Shown piece by piece: positions 23,800-34,700 of a DNA stretch of 64,000 nucleotides (position 1 is its first letter; each line of letters opens with the position of its first letter). The DNA is from Acanthococcus lagerstroemiae (taxonomy: Eukaryota > Arthropoda > Insecta > Hemiptera > Eriococcidae). Location of the stretch: contig CM063108.1 of NCBI GenBank assembly GCA_031841125.1, positions 55,450,122 through 55,514,121 of the forward strand, read 5' to 3'. The position numbers and the translations under genes were made by a program. The notes under the pieces were generated by a model that saw nothing but the letters and a program-made list of their open reading frames with translations, did not search any database and was not told where the DNA came from.

Positions 23800-24690
23800 T
23801 TCACCTCATTTTTGTATATAAAGCGACTTTTTCGCTTCATATATGGAGGCGAAAACAAAATGCTAAAAGTAAAAATGTGCTACTTCGTAATAGACTTTTC
23901 TGTGGAGTAGTTTCTTCTAACAATCTTGAACATGATCCCATGTTCTCGCGGGTATACGATGATATCTTTGCAGGGTGGCTTTTTCGCCTCTTTTTCATGT
24001 ATAAAGCGACGTTTTCACCTCATATACGGAGGCGAAAACGAAATTCTAAAGGTATATCTTTGCAGGACGGCCTTCTCTCCTCTGTTTCATATACAGGGTT
24101 AATTGGTTTTCCCTCCGCCGTAGGAAAACTCCGTCAGGCTGAACGAAGTATGACTCAATGTGTTATCTACCAAAATGTACAGTACGCTTTGTTATCGGGT
24201 AGGCGCGCTACACACTATTCGCGAATAGCGACAAAACCGATAACAGATCTTCAGCATAATGGAGTTTTCCTATTGCGGAAGGAAAACTGACTAACCCTGT
24301 ATACAGCGACGTTTTTCCCTCATAGACGGAGGTGAAAACGTAAGGCACTGTATCTCAATTTAGGCTTCTACAGGCCAGGTAATCCCCTGGGCAAATTTTT
24401 GTCTGGAGGCGAAAAAACCCATATACATCATCTATGAATTCGTGGTAAACTTTTCGGTGCAGTAATTTCTACTTACAATCTTGAACACGCAGGGTATATG
24501 ATATACAATATTATATGTATACATTTTTTTTTTTTTTTTTTTAAAGAAGGTCTTTTTCGCCTCATTTTTGTACATAAAGCAACGTTTTCACCTCATATAC
24601 GGAGGCGAAAACGAAATTCTAGAGGTATATTTTTGCAGGGCGGCTTTTTCGCTTCTTTTTCATATACGAGTACACAGCGACGTTTTCACC
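23800..24690 (+). repeat. GAGGCGAAAA arm, left, with three to four sub-copies
   Basis: The block TTCACCTCATATACGGAGGC, GAAAACGAAATTCTA, GGTATAT, TTTGCAGG(A/G)CGGC recurs near 23810, 24010 and 24580. CTGGGCAAATTTTTG and GGAGGCGAAAAAACCCATAT at 24391-24425 are also present inverted in the right arm. Confidence 0.75.
24094..24299. mobile_element. Tc1/mariner-type MITE, 206 bp, inserted in the left arm
   Basis: CAGGGTTA and its inverse TAACCCTG bound the element, and the inverted similarity extends about 40 bp (TTTTCC, TAGGAAAACTCC). TA lies on both sides (24092-24093 and 24300-24301). Removing it and one TA restores the CATATA-CAGCGACG arrangement seen in sibling copies of the host repeat. Confidence 0.88.
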
Positions 24691-24699
24691 GCATATGAG

Positions 24700-26190
24700 T
24701 TGAAAATAAAGTCTCATTTAGATGTCAAAATCATGACACTCATGGCTTAGGACAGAACCAAAATTCAAATCTCAATCGAAGGTGGTCAATTCCATTGCTC
24801 CTCGGGTGGATTTCCTAAAAGCAGAAGCTAATATACAATTTGTGTGATTTGAGTTTTCGGGTACCAAGATTTTCGTATGTACCACTTCCCCTGTACAAAA
24901 AATTAAATGTTAGGTTGATGAATATTAGCCCCCCCCCTCCCCACAGTTGAGTTGGAGGCTCAGAATTTGGGGCAAAAATTTGTGTACAAATTATGTGATT
25001 TGCGTATTTTCCTCCCCAGATTTCTGTACCCTTCCCTGCCTCATTCAATCATGGATCTCCCTCGAACATTTACATCATATTCTTTCCTACCCTCTCCCCT
25101 CGCACTTCCTCCTCACCATACCAAACAAGAGTGTGGCAACCCATACTGTGGGCCCAAAATCAAAACTCAGCTGTACCCCACACGCCATTTTCGTTCATTT
25201 CTTCTCTGTCCTTCTTCTTCTACCTATCTCTTCATCTCTCAGTGTACTGCTCTACAACGGTGAAACACAAATGAAAAAAAAAAAAATGGAAGCATAATCA
25301 AACACAAACAAAGCATACAAAATTGTCACCATTAAAAGTCAAAATTCAGTTGAGGGGGTTGAGCAGTAGACATTCACCCCGATTTTGCACCCAGGGGTGA
25401 AGCACAAACCAGGAAATTGGAACCACATTCAAACATGAATGGAACACATATGATTGACCACATTCAAACTTGAAAATGCTGTGGTAGAGGAGCTAGAATT
25501 TCCCCAGCCACCCTTCCTAATTGTGGCCGATGAGTGGGGGCACAAACAAAATAAATGGAAGCACAAATGAAAAAAAAAATGAATTACATATTTTGCGCTC
25601 AAAACTAGGAGGTGAGGAAGGCTGGGGAAATGCACCTTTCCATTTTCCATTTTCTTTGTTGGGTTCCATATCTGCAATTTAATCCCCACCCCTCTGGTTT
25701 ATGACTTTAATCTTCTTTCATAGAGCCTACACCTGCTCCCTTTCTCAGGGACCTTCTACTGCGTCTATCCCTCGGACCATCTGTAAACCAATTTCCATCT
25801 CCTAGGTCCACCATTTCATTTTTTTTCTCTTTTTTTCAGAACATCAACAATGGTTTCTGACACAAACTGATGAGCAAATTAGCGCTAAGTGAAGTAGCAA
25901 CGTTCGAGGAAACCAAGAAATGTTTGGGTAGGGCCTATTTCTCCTTTTCCTATTTTTTACTTCTGTCTGTGGCCAGGGTCCTTTGGGGAGGGGGGGTGGG
26001 GTCAGACCGACCCCTCAGAAACCAATCAAATATTTTTTTTTTTTTTTTTGTTTTTGGCCAGGCTAAACTCTGATGTCAAAAATATTTGAAAAACAGTAAA
26101 ATTGACAATTTTGGCCTAAGACTCTCCCTTGGTATGTATACAGCACTACAATCTGAATGCATAATAGAATCATTCGAAATAAAAACAATA
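24700..26190. other. No gene recognised
   Basis: Between the two arms lies sequence with poly-C and poly-T runs and short frames on both strands. None shows family motifs or supported splice joints. Confidence 0.4.
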
Positions 26191-26199
26191 TAGTGCTCC

Positions 26200-26620
26200 T
26201 ACACCGCCTGAGAGTATTAATATGTGAAGGGAACATTTCACCTCCAGGCATACAAGCAAGCAGGAAACCTCCGAATTTAATATTAATTCAATTACTAATG
26301 CGTTGTTGCCGCGAATCGGAGGCGAAAACGCTCAGTTATGTTTGGAGGTGAAAAAGCCTCATTATATAATATACAAGTGACACTAGCGCTGTCTGGTGAG
26401 AGGTACCATGCACTAAAATGTATATGTCTGATGTATGTGGGTTTTTTCGCCTCCAGCCAAAAATTTGCCCAGGGGGTTGCCTAGCCGGTAGAAGCCTAAA
26501 TTATCGAGATACAGTGCCTTACGTTTTCACCTCCGATGTTTCGTTTTCGCCTCCGTATATGAGGTGAAAACGTCGCTTTATATATGAAAAAGAGGCGAAA
26601 AAGCCGCCCTGCATATGCAT
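26200..26620 (-). repeat. GAGGCGAAAA arm, right, inverted
   Basis: Its reverse complement matches the left arm over at least 200 bp, including the order CATATACGGAGGCGAAAACG, AAGGCACTGTATCTC, TTTAGGCTTCTAC, CCCTGGGCAAATTTTTG and GGAGGCGAAAAAACCCA. Confidence 0.75.
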
Positions 26621-26730
26621 CTGTCGGTATATGTATTTACCTACAAATAAGAAGCTATCTGTCGGTATATACCTAGCTACGATTAAGAAGCTATCTGTCG
26701 GTACATGTACCTCTGAATAAAAAGCCAAAT
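26621..26730 (+). repeat. Left terminal repeat of the core element
   Basis: Three ~34-bp subunits follow one another: CTGTCGGTATATG with AATAAGAAGCTAT, CTGTCGGTATATACCTAG with TTAAGAAGCTAT, and CTGTCGGTACATGTACCTCT with AATAAAAAGCCAAAT. The same three, in the same order, are inverted at 27801-27920. Confidence 0.85.
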
Positions 26731-26743
26731 ACTACCCACTGCG

Positions 26744-26965
26744 ATGAATATAGCTACCCTCGTTTCGTGCCATGGTACAGAGCAGTTTACGGAGTATGTA
26801 GAAGCGCTAAAAAAGGTGGAAGACGCGGTCAGAGCTGGGACAAACTTTTCACGTGAATCGTCCGATGCCTCTCCCCTTCTTGCTTCTCCCATCATTGAAC
26901 TTCCATCGAAGTCTCTTTTAACCAAGTCTCTTTCAACATCACCTCCTTCGACCTCGCCTTCATAA
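26744..26965 (+). CDS. Small frame 1 inside the core element, 73 aa, unrecognised
   Basis: The frame reads MNIATLVSCHGTEQFTEYVE, ALKKVEDAVRAGTNFSRESS, and a Ser/Pro-rich end STSPPSTSPS, then TAA. The amphipathic middle and Ser/Pro tail look protein-like. A GTAAGT follows 8 bases after the stop. It may be the first part of a protein whose second part is the frame at 27025, with the connection lost or spliced in a way I cannot establish. Confidence 0.35.
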   Translation: MNIATLVSCHGTEQFTEYVEALKKVEDAVRAGTNFSRESSDASPLLASPIIELPSKSLLTKSLSTSPPSTSPS

Positions 26966-27024
26966 GTTCAAAGTAAGTTTAACTTGCAGTTCAAGAGAAA
27001 ACTGAAAGCCAGAGGTAGACCTAA

Positions 27025-27279
27025 GTGAGCTGTTCGTCAGCTGTGTGTTCATTCAATAGAAGTACAGCAGACAGGGTTCCTGCAAAACGCTCAAATTCTC
27101 AGCCTACAACTCATCTTCCTTGGAAGAAACGCAAATGTGACGCCGAGCCTTACCCTGTATATTTCACGAAAACTGATTGCTGCCTGAACCGAATTCATAT
27201 CCACTGTCTCTCCGAGATCGCTGACGGTTGCCCTGATTGTGGCGCGGAAATAAATTCTCCATTAATAATAAAAAACTAA
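27025..27279 (+). CDS. Small frame 2 inside the core element, 84 aa, zinc-finger-like end
   Basis: The N-terminal half is basic and Ser/Thr-rich (LPWKKRKC resembles a nuclear localisation signal). The C-terminal half has C-x14-CC-x4-H-x-H-C-x9-C-x2-C (DCCLNRIHIHCL, DGCPDCGAEI), like the second half of a RING or related treble-clef finger. The usual first C-x2-C pair is missing, so it is either truncated or an unusual finger. The function is unknown. Neighbours are the element's terminal repeats. Confidence 0.4.
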   Translation: MSCSSAVCSFNRSTADRVPAKRSNSQPTTHLPWKKRKCDAEPYPVYFTKTDCCLNRIHIHCLSEIADGCPDCGAEINSPLIIKN

Positions 27280-27657
27280 ATGAATAAATACAGCCTTGAA
27301 ACAGATGTTTCGGTCCACCCACTGGGACACAGGCCTCTTTGATCAATTATTTTTGATACAAGAGTTCTAGTCTAATTCCCCTTGGTGACAAGCCATTACC
27401 GGGGAGTAGTTGTGAAAGAGTTTCCCTTCTCTTTAAGGGGCATGCATCCTGCATGGCACACCAGACTAGTCAGGTGTTAGTAGTCTATAGGTGTGGCTAA
27501 CCCAATTGTAGTCTTTTTGAATTCCGGCGGAACAATGAAATTGAACTCCACCTCTTGCTACGATTGGTGTGGCTTGGTCGGATGTTGAAGTTGTTCATAT
27601 ATTCGTGCATTCCATTATTTTCTTATCATATTTTAATCTTTAAAATTTGCCGTCCGC

Positions 27658-27730
27658 ACTGGGCTTCGAACTCGCGTTCCGTGGTTTAAGAGGCAGCATT
27701 CGAATCCACTCGGCCACCAAGCCACCTAAT
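27658..27730 (-). other. tRNA-derived sequence inside the core element
   Basis: On the minus strand TGGCCGAGTGG (A-box-like) is followed by GCGAGTTCGAAGCCC (B-box-like). The stems do not form a clean cloverleaf. It may be a tRNA pseudogene or SINE head. Confidence 0.4.
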
Positions 27731-27800
27731 TCGCCATTATTCTCCATTTATAAAGTTGTAACTTACTGACGATTAACTCTTTTGCTGTAAATTCATAATA

Positions 27801-27920
27801 AGTATACCGACAGATTTGGCTTTTTATTCAGAGGTACATGTACCGATATAGATAGCTTCTTACTCGTAGATATATACCGACAGATAGCTTCTTATTCGTA
27901 GGTATATACCGACAAATAGA
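27801..27920 (-). repeat. Right terminal repeat of the core element
   Basis: It is the inverted counterpart of 26621-26730, with an extra partial CTGTCGGTATACTT subunit on its inner side. It abuts the LINE relic directly. Confidence 0.85.
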
Positions 27921-27924
27921 CACA

Positions 27925-28820
27925 ACCATTGTCTTTAGTCTCTCGATTAGTAGGTTGCGTCTCTCCTGTGCTAAACTTTTCACTTCTGAGAAGGATTTAC
28001 CCTTTGTATTCTTTATTATCTGCTCTTCACCAGTGTTGCCACATATTTTGAAACGAAGTCGCCAATTTTTTAATTCAGTCTCGCCCAAATCGCCTAACTT
28101 AATTCTTCTGATTAAATGATTGATATATCATGTATAAGAAATGCAATCTACAGGAAGAGACCTTATTGATATACAGTCCTTTTTCAATTTTCATATGGTG
28201 CAGGAAGACGGAAGTTGTTTGTATTTGATTTTTAAAATGAGCAACACTGTTATAGATCACAACTGACAAGTAACAATATGCGACGAGGAGAACCGGAATT
28301 GAATTTGAATTTTGAAATTCTGATGAAATTAGACCAAAAATTAGTAAAATGCTTAAAAAAAACTCAATCGCCCAAATCGTTCACAGTCGCCCACAGCGAT
28401 TTGTAGTCGTAAACTGAGTTCCTCAAATCGCCCAAAAAGCGACATGTCGCCCAATATAGCAACACTGCTCTTCACAGGTGATTTTTGCCTTCTTTTCCAG
28501 TTCTTTCCGTCAACCATTCCCTGTAGCAGTAATAACAATATCCCTGGATGTCTTACATTATCACGACGTATCATTCTAACTCTTCTCTTTACGATTATAT
28601 TCCAAATTCCTCGTTTCCTTTCTATTCACCTCAGAACTTTCTCATCCCTAACCTTTTCTGTCCATTGTTCGATTTCCAACATTCTCTGATAACAACACAT
28701 TTTATTAAAAGCTTCTATCCTTTTTCTTTCTTGTGTTCCTGTTGTCCAGGTCCCACATCCTCACTCTGCTACAGTCGTACGTTGGAAGAAACCGTAGTCT
28801 TAATTTTCAAATCTACATAT
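27925..28820 (-). pseudogene. LINE reverse-transcriptase C-terminal relic, split by a hAT MITE
   Basis: Reading the minus strand gives CGTWTTGTQERKRIEAF, MCCYQRMLEIEQWTEKV, then RRVRMIRRDNVRH and GMVDGKNWKRRQKSP, and after the MITE at 28031-28467 KGKSFSEVKSLAQERRNLLI. This order (YGCETW-like, RML-x-I-x-WT, RR-x-x-MIGH-like, EGK-x-RGR-like, LAQDR-like) is the C-terminal tail of non-LTR reverse transcriptases. A stop and frame breaks are present, so it is dead. Its 3' edge touches the inverted-repeat element ending near 27920. Confidence 0.75.
28031..28467. mobile_element. hAT-type MITE, 437 bp, perfect 8-bp target duplication
   Basis: Both ends carry CAGTGTTGC (left CAGTGTTGCCACATAT, right as its inverse with ATAT spacing), fitting the hAT terminal consensus. 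The direct repeats CTCTTCAC at 28023-28030 and 28468-28475 are identical. The interior has repeated CGCCCAAATCG-like words and no coding frame. Confidence 0.85.
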
Positions 28821-28909
28821 CTACAAATATTTATACTGAATATTTCTCCTTTTTTTTTTTAAAAAAAAAGGCTCTCTCAGCTTGTTCTATTCTACTCTTT
28901 ATTTCTGTT

Positions 28910-29300
28910 CAGGGTTGCCACTTTCTGGAAAACCGGGAAAAGTCAGGGAATTTGGTCAGTCAGGGAAAAGTCAGGGAATTTTCATTTAAGTCAGGGAAAT
29001 TTTCTGAAAATAACAAACGAGTTCGTATTTTATCAGAGTAAACTTTTTTTATCTGTTGGAATGGACTCAACTTTCTTTGAGTATTTCTAATATTGAAAAA
29101 TATTACATAAATTACATCTGTACCTTCTTCTTCTCGATAGCGATTTTTTAAAAATCTGTATTGTAAAAAATTTCTGTGACTCTCCTCCCTCTGGGCTTTC
29201 TCGGAATCCTGTAAAAAAAGTCAGGGAAAATTAGAAAAGTTGGCCTGGAAAACCGGGAAAAGTCAGGGAAAACCAATCCTGAAAAAAAGTGGCAACCCTG
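28910..29300. mobile_element. MITE with CAGGGTTGCCACTTT terminal inverted repeats
   Basis: The left end CAGGGTTGCCACTTTCTGG matches the inverse of the right end (AAAGTGGCAACCCTG). The interior repeats GTCAGGGAA and ACCGGGAAAAGTCAGGG several times. The flanks share only CTGTT, so the target duplication is unclear. A truncated relative lies near 1855-2042. Confidence 0.75.
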
Positions 29301-30600
29301 CTGTTTTACTTGTTCCATCTTGAGTTACTGGATTACCTACCTCCTTTATTTTTTCACCTCCTATATTTTAAATAATAATAATAATAATAGTTTATTTTTC
29401 CATATTTATTGAATTTTGTTTCCATCTACTAACTACCATCACTTTTGTTTTAATTTTATTAATGTACATTTTATATTTTATTTTCAATTTCTCATCTAAC
29501 TTTTTCAATGTTTTTTTAACCCTTTCAGTGGCGATAATGTTCCATCCATAGGGGGATGTTTATTTTCATTGATTATGGTAACGACTACTATTCTAACAGA
29601 CATGATGTATAAATTGCCGAACTAACTCCTGAATTCTAGTAAGAAATGGGAAAAGAAAATTTCAAATTTCCTACTTCAATTTTGAAAGAAATCGATTGGG
29701 ACATTCACTGATTATCGCAGAATAGAGATTCAAGAAAATAAAAAAAAAATTTGGGGGGAAAAATTGGAGAAATTGGAGAGGGAAGAATTACTACCTTTGA
29801 TTGAAAATAAAACTTCACCGCTTTGCACTCAAACCACGAACTGTTTCACCGTTACGACGGACGAATTTTCATAAATTAATAATTGACACAAAGAAAGTGG
29901 TGTGCCAAATCTTGGCTCTTACGATTCCCTGAGTACTGTAGTAGGAAAACGGTGTTTTTTATTACGATGACAGAATAACCCGATGCCGAAGAATGACTTT
30001 CAAAACTATGAATTATTCCTCTTCAGGATTTTGAAATTTTTGGAACATTTTTTCATTGACGTAATTGTCAGGTGCTCTACATTGAAATAATTAGAAAAGT
30101 ATTCTGTGAAAGCGAATTTTGTAGTAGGAAACCTAGAACTTGATAGATTTATATTTCTAGGAAGCATTATTTTAGAGCACTCCCATTTCTTCCTATAAAT
30201 TTACGAAATTCGGAAAATATCTAATTATAGACATACATGAGAGAAGCATTGCATTAGAATCATCACAAAAGTATCCGCTCAACCTCAGTTTTGTAATGCG
30301 ATTTACAGAGAGGTGCCTACTTATATCTCGGAAAAACATTTTGACACCGAAATCCTACTTCCTACAACTGTTTGTGGAGATAACCCACTTCATTCTACAA
30401 GGTATCTGGTTCTGGAAAAATGTTTGCAAGAACCGTATATGATAGACACTCAGCTGTGAGATCAGTATGAAAATTCTATAAAGTGTAGTAGAAAAAGGAA
30501 ATTTTCTAATAAGGCAAAGTGCCAAATCATGATCGGGGTACCAAATCTTGATCACACACTTTTTCGTTACGCTGTGACGTTACACCGAATCGTCTGTTGG
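29301..30600. other. No gene recognised
   Basis: AT-rich, with an AAT microsatellite at about 29368-29388 and many stops in all frames. Nothing else is supported. Confidence 0.4.
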
Positions 30601-30652
30601 TGCTGCCACCTATCTTAACTTGTAGAACAGACCTTCCTCTTCAATTCAAACC

Positions 30653-31086
30653 ATGCTAAGGCCTCCCATTGTTGTCAGATTGGTCCGTGTTATTAATAGT
30701 TTCTATCGCCAAAAGTCTCTCACGAGTTGCCTTTGTTATTCTGATGCCCTAAACATACCAAAAAGACTGTCGTTGTTTGAAGGTGCACATCGCCAGACTG
30801 TCCAAAAAAACAGTAAGGTTGGTCAAGGTCTGTAAATGCGTGCTGAATCAACTGCGGTGGTTAATTTTCGTAAATTATTTACATGTTAATTTTTTTAAAT
30901 ACATCTATCCATTCTATTCTTCGAGTACGTATTAACTATACCATCCCTTAATGTTTGTTTTGATAACTTTTGATTCCTTTAAAATTTCCAGATCTCTTGT
31001 TTGAAGTGCTAGAAGACATGAACCTTCAGTTCAAGAAGCAGAAAATTTCTGATACTCTAGCGCCGAAGTTATACATCCGTATTTAA
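30653..31086 (+). CDS. Candidate two-exon small protein (84 aa), unrecognised
   Basis: Exon 1 (30653-30812) opens MLRPPIVVRLVRVINSFYRQ and ends at a GTAAGG donor one base into codon 54. Exon 2 (30992-31083, stop 31084-31086) follows a TTTCCAG acceptor, restores the frame, and reads LLFEVLEDMNLQFKKQKISD then TLAPKLYIRI. The N-terminus is basic and hydrophobic, with no acidic residue in the first 30, as in mitochondrial targeting peptides. I do not recognise the protein. The open length is short, so chance is a real alternative. The first exon could also splice in frame to the OST-alpha exon at 31617, because both ends are phase 1, but its sequence does not resemble an OST-alpha N-terminus. Confidence 0.3.
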
Positions 31087-31616
31087 AAACATTCCTCTTT
31101 AAAAAGGAATTATTGGCTTTTGTTTCTCATCTCAACGCAGACTAAGGAATTTTTGGATACCTATAAACAAAAGGTTTTGTGGAACAAAAGGGGGAACGTT
31201 AAAATGAATTCGTTTAGAATTTTCACGTCTTTTTCGAATGTCTGTAATTTGAGGTAACATCTAAGTGAGAACTATTAGCGCACTCGGGTACACATAATAT
31301 TAAATTCTGACTTAACTCAGTAGTATGTGACTAGAACGCGGAAATTAAATACCGAGATTTGTTCCCTTTCTTTTTATTGTATCTTAAAAGGAAATACTTT
31401 TAATTAGTCTCATTTTTTTACCTACTAACCTCGATTTCCGGAACGCGGAAATTAAATACCTATGCCGTGACTTTTGAGTCCTGTCTCTGTTATATCTTGA
31501 AAGTGAAACACCGATGAACCCCCCCAAAAAAAGATTTTCTTACATACTGTTCTCATTCTTTGACCTACTTAATCTCAGTTTCCATTTTCCTAATAAGTTT
31601 TTTCTTTTGTTTGCAG

Positions 31617-31768
31617 CTATCAATATTTTCGGAATAACCATACTCACGTTGGGAGCGCTGGCTGTTGTCTTGATCTTGTACATGTACATAGATACTCTCA
31701 AACATATAATGAAATATGCGCCCCCATTAGCGAAAACTCATTCGGCATTTGTTCTCAGTGTGTATCCG
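31617..31768 (+). CDS. OST-alpha exon with first visible transmembrane helix
   Basis: The acceptor is a pyrimidine-rich tract ending TTTGCAG at 31616 and the donor is GTAAGT at 31769. The exon begins with two bases that finish a split codon, then 50 codons. It encodes NIFGITILTLGALAVVLILY, a clear membrane helix, followed by a basic and proline-containing loop ending SAFVLSVYP. The exon requires an upstream exon ending in phase 1. Confidence 0.85.
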
Positions 31769-34700
31769 GTAAGTGGTAAAAGAAATTTCGAAAACTGAAC
31801 TTAACTATCATGTGATTATCCTGTTGCGTGTTGTTGTAGTCCTAGTCTCTCGACTAGTAGGTTGCATGAGCTTCTGAAACTTGAGAAAGAATTCGAAACT
31901 AGAAGTCTGTGAAGCCATACAGCGTCTATAGTTCGGTCGTGTTCCAGTGGAAAGAAGATCTTCAGTGAATATTTTCATTTCCTTCAAACAACTTCCATGG
32001 GTATTTTTGTCAAAAAATCTGAATTGGGTCCTGATCGGAAGGAAAGTGGATGAATTAAGTCTCACATTACACGCCATACAGTCCGAATTGTGTTCCCGGT
32101 ATATCGAATTGAGTTCCAGTTGAGTTCCCAGCATTCTCCATTTTTCCAGACTTAGGACTGATCGCAGCAAAATCTGCAGGTGTGGTTAAAAACCTGTGTA
32201 CGCAATTTCTTCATTTTCAACAGTTGGAACTTCCTTGACAAAATATTTAACATATTCGTATATACTCTAACCCGGGGCAAAACTACAGGGGGTGTGGGGA
32301 GTTGACCCCCCCCCCCCCATAATTTGGTAGACGGCAAATTTTGAAACTGTTCATTTGAATTTTTCATTTTTTATGAATGTTTGTTTGTTTGTTTGTTGTT
32401 TTTTTTTTCAATTAAAAAATAGGGGAATATTAAGCTGCCCAAAAGATAAAAGGCGTTTGAACGAAAAGTAGAAGCACGAACAAGTAATTCAAAATAATGA
32501 AATTGTCAGTAGAGTGAACAAAAACCAACTTGCACGAAATGTTTCATGTTTTTGAACGAAAAAAGGTTTCAAGATGAGTACCGAACGCATGGGCGCCCGC
32601 ATAATTTTTTGATGAGGTAGCAACAGAAAATGCTGACGACCATAATATAACCCTGATTTTCGTATTTGAATTGAGATTAGTGAATAGTTAGTGCTAATTA
32701 CTCAATTTTTTGAGAGGAATTCGAATCCGTTGTCAAAGTTGAGCTAGAATAATTTTTTGACTCATTTCAACCACATTATCGAATTTATCTTGGAAATGGA
32801 GCGACACCACCAAATTTGAACACTGAATTCGAACTCAGCGTAAAAAATTGAGTAGAAAAGTGTTTAATTCAAAGTTTTTGATTTTTAAAATGTTTCAAAT
32901 TTCTCCATACTATTATACATCCTGAAGAGAATAATTCAACATCTCGAGAAGAATTTAAATCAGTCGTCAAAATTGATCTTCACTCCATTTTTGCTTCAGT
33001 ACACCCCCCCCCCCACCAGTATAACCACATTTCTAATTGTATCTCGGGAACGGAGGGTCAGCTCCAAATTTGTACCACGAATTTGAGCTAAGTGGGAAAA
33101 ACAGTGTGGTAATAGGTGGTTATCTCAATTTTTTTGGTTTTGGAAAGTTTTGAAAATTTCTCCGCGGATCATCGGGCATTTTTTGGGCAAAAAATTTTTC
33201 GTAGATTTTCCGTACCTAGACCTGGTGAAAGTTATTTAAAATTTCGAGCCGAATTCAAATCCATCGTCAAAATTGATCCACACTCAATTTTTGACCCAGT
33301 ATATCCCATCCACAGTATAACCACATTTTCGATTGTATCACAGGAACAGGTTTGCGCCAGATTTGGAGAGCGAACTTGAACTCGGCGTAAAAAACTGAGT
33401 GGGAATAAATAGTTATCTCAATTTTTTTGATTTCGAAAAATTTTGAAAATTTCTCCATACATTAGGCATTTTTGTGGGCGAAAAATCTTTCAGAGAGCTT
33501 CTCGATCGGGACCTGGTGAAAATTACTTAACATCTAGAGACGAATTCAAATCAGTCATCAAAATTGACCCACACTTAATTTTTGACCCAGGCCACCCCCA
33601 CCCCTTTCAAAATGAACGTCACCGCCAAATTTGTACGACGAATTTGAACTCAGCGTGATAAACTTAAGTGGTAATAGGTGGTTATCTCAATTTTTTTGGT
33701 TTTGAAAAGTCTTAAAAGTTTATTCTCCCCTGATACATCAGGCATTTTCTAGGCGACAAATCTTCCGGAGAGCTTCCGGACCGGGACTCGGTGAAAATTA
33801 TTCATCTTCTCAAGACGAATTCAAATCCCTCGTCAAAACTGATCCACACTCGATTTTTGCTTTTCAGTATATCCCCCCTGCCAGTGTTACCACATTTCTG
33901 ATTGTATCTCGGGAATGAAGGGTCAGCGCCAAATTTGGACTACGAATTTGAATTCAGCGTTAAAAACTGAGTAAGAATAGATGGTTATCTCAAATTTTTT
34001 GATTTTCATCATCAGGCCTCTGTTTGGGTGAAAAATCTTCCGGAGAGCTTCCGGACCTGAACCTGGTGAAAATGATTCAACTTCGCAAGACGAATTCAGA
34101 TCCGTTATCAAAATTGACCCACACACCATTTTTGCTTTAGTAGGCCTACACCCCCCCCCTTGTCAGTATAAAACCACATTTTTGATTGTATATCGGGAAC
34201 GAAGGGTCAGCGACAAATTTGGACAACGAATTTGAACTCAGCATGGAGAACTGAGTGGAAATAGGTAGTTATCTCAATTTTTTTTTCATTATGGAAAATT
34301 TTGAAAATTTCTCCGTAGATCAGGCATTTTTGGGCGTAAAATCTTCCGGAGAGCTTCCGGACCAGGACCAGGTGGAAATTATTCATTTTTTTAAGACGAA
34401 TTCAAATCCGTCGTCAAAATTGATCTCCACTCTCCACTCCATTTTTGCTTCAATAATCCCCCCCCCCGCGCCAGAATAACCGCATTTCCGATTGTATCTC
34501 GGGAACGAAGGGTCAGCGCCAAATTTGAACTCAGCGTAAAAAACTGTTTAGGAAGAAATGGTTATCTCAATTTTTTTGGTTTTGGAAAGTTTTGAAAATT
34601 TCTCCCCGGATCATCAGGCATTTTTTGTGCGAAAAATCTTCCGGAGAGCTTCCGGACCGGAATTCGATGGAAATTATTCATCTTCTCTAGACGAATTCAA

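Larger units (their letters stand above)
23079..27922. mobile_element. Composite inverted-repeat (foldback-like) element
   Basis: The left edge TGTCTATTTGTCGGTA followed by ACCTACGAATAAGAAGCTAT at 23079-23117 recurs inverted at 27880-27922. Inside are two arms rich in GGAGGCGAAAACG: 23800-24690 on one side and, inverted, 26200-26620 on the other. The core 26621-27920 has its own ~110-bp terminal repeats. The whole could be one 4.8-kb element or a core plus neighbouring relatives. No transposase is visible. Confidence 0.5.

Noticed and set aside
26744..27279. A tiny intron joining the two frames of the core element (GTAAGT at 26974 to CAG near 26990)
   Set aside because: The intron would be about 17 bases and the stop codon lies before the donor, so it cannot join the frames.
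30653..31768. The 30653 exon as the missing N-terminus of the transporter
   Set aside because: The phases match (one base plus two), but the peptide lacks the family's N-terminal features and has an arginine-rich targeting-like start.
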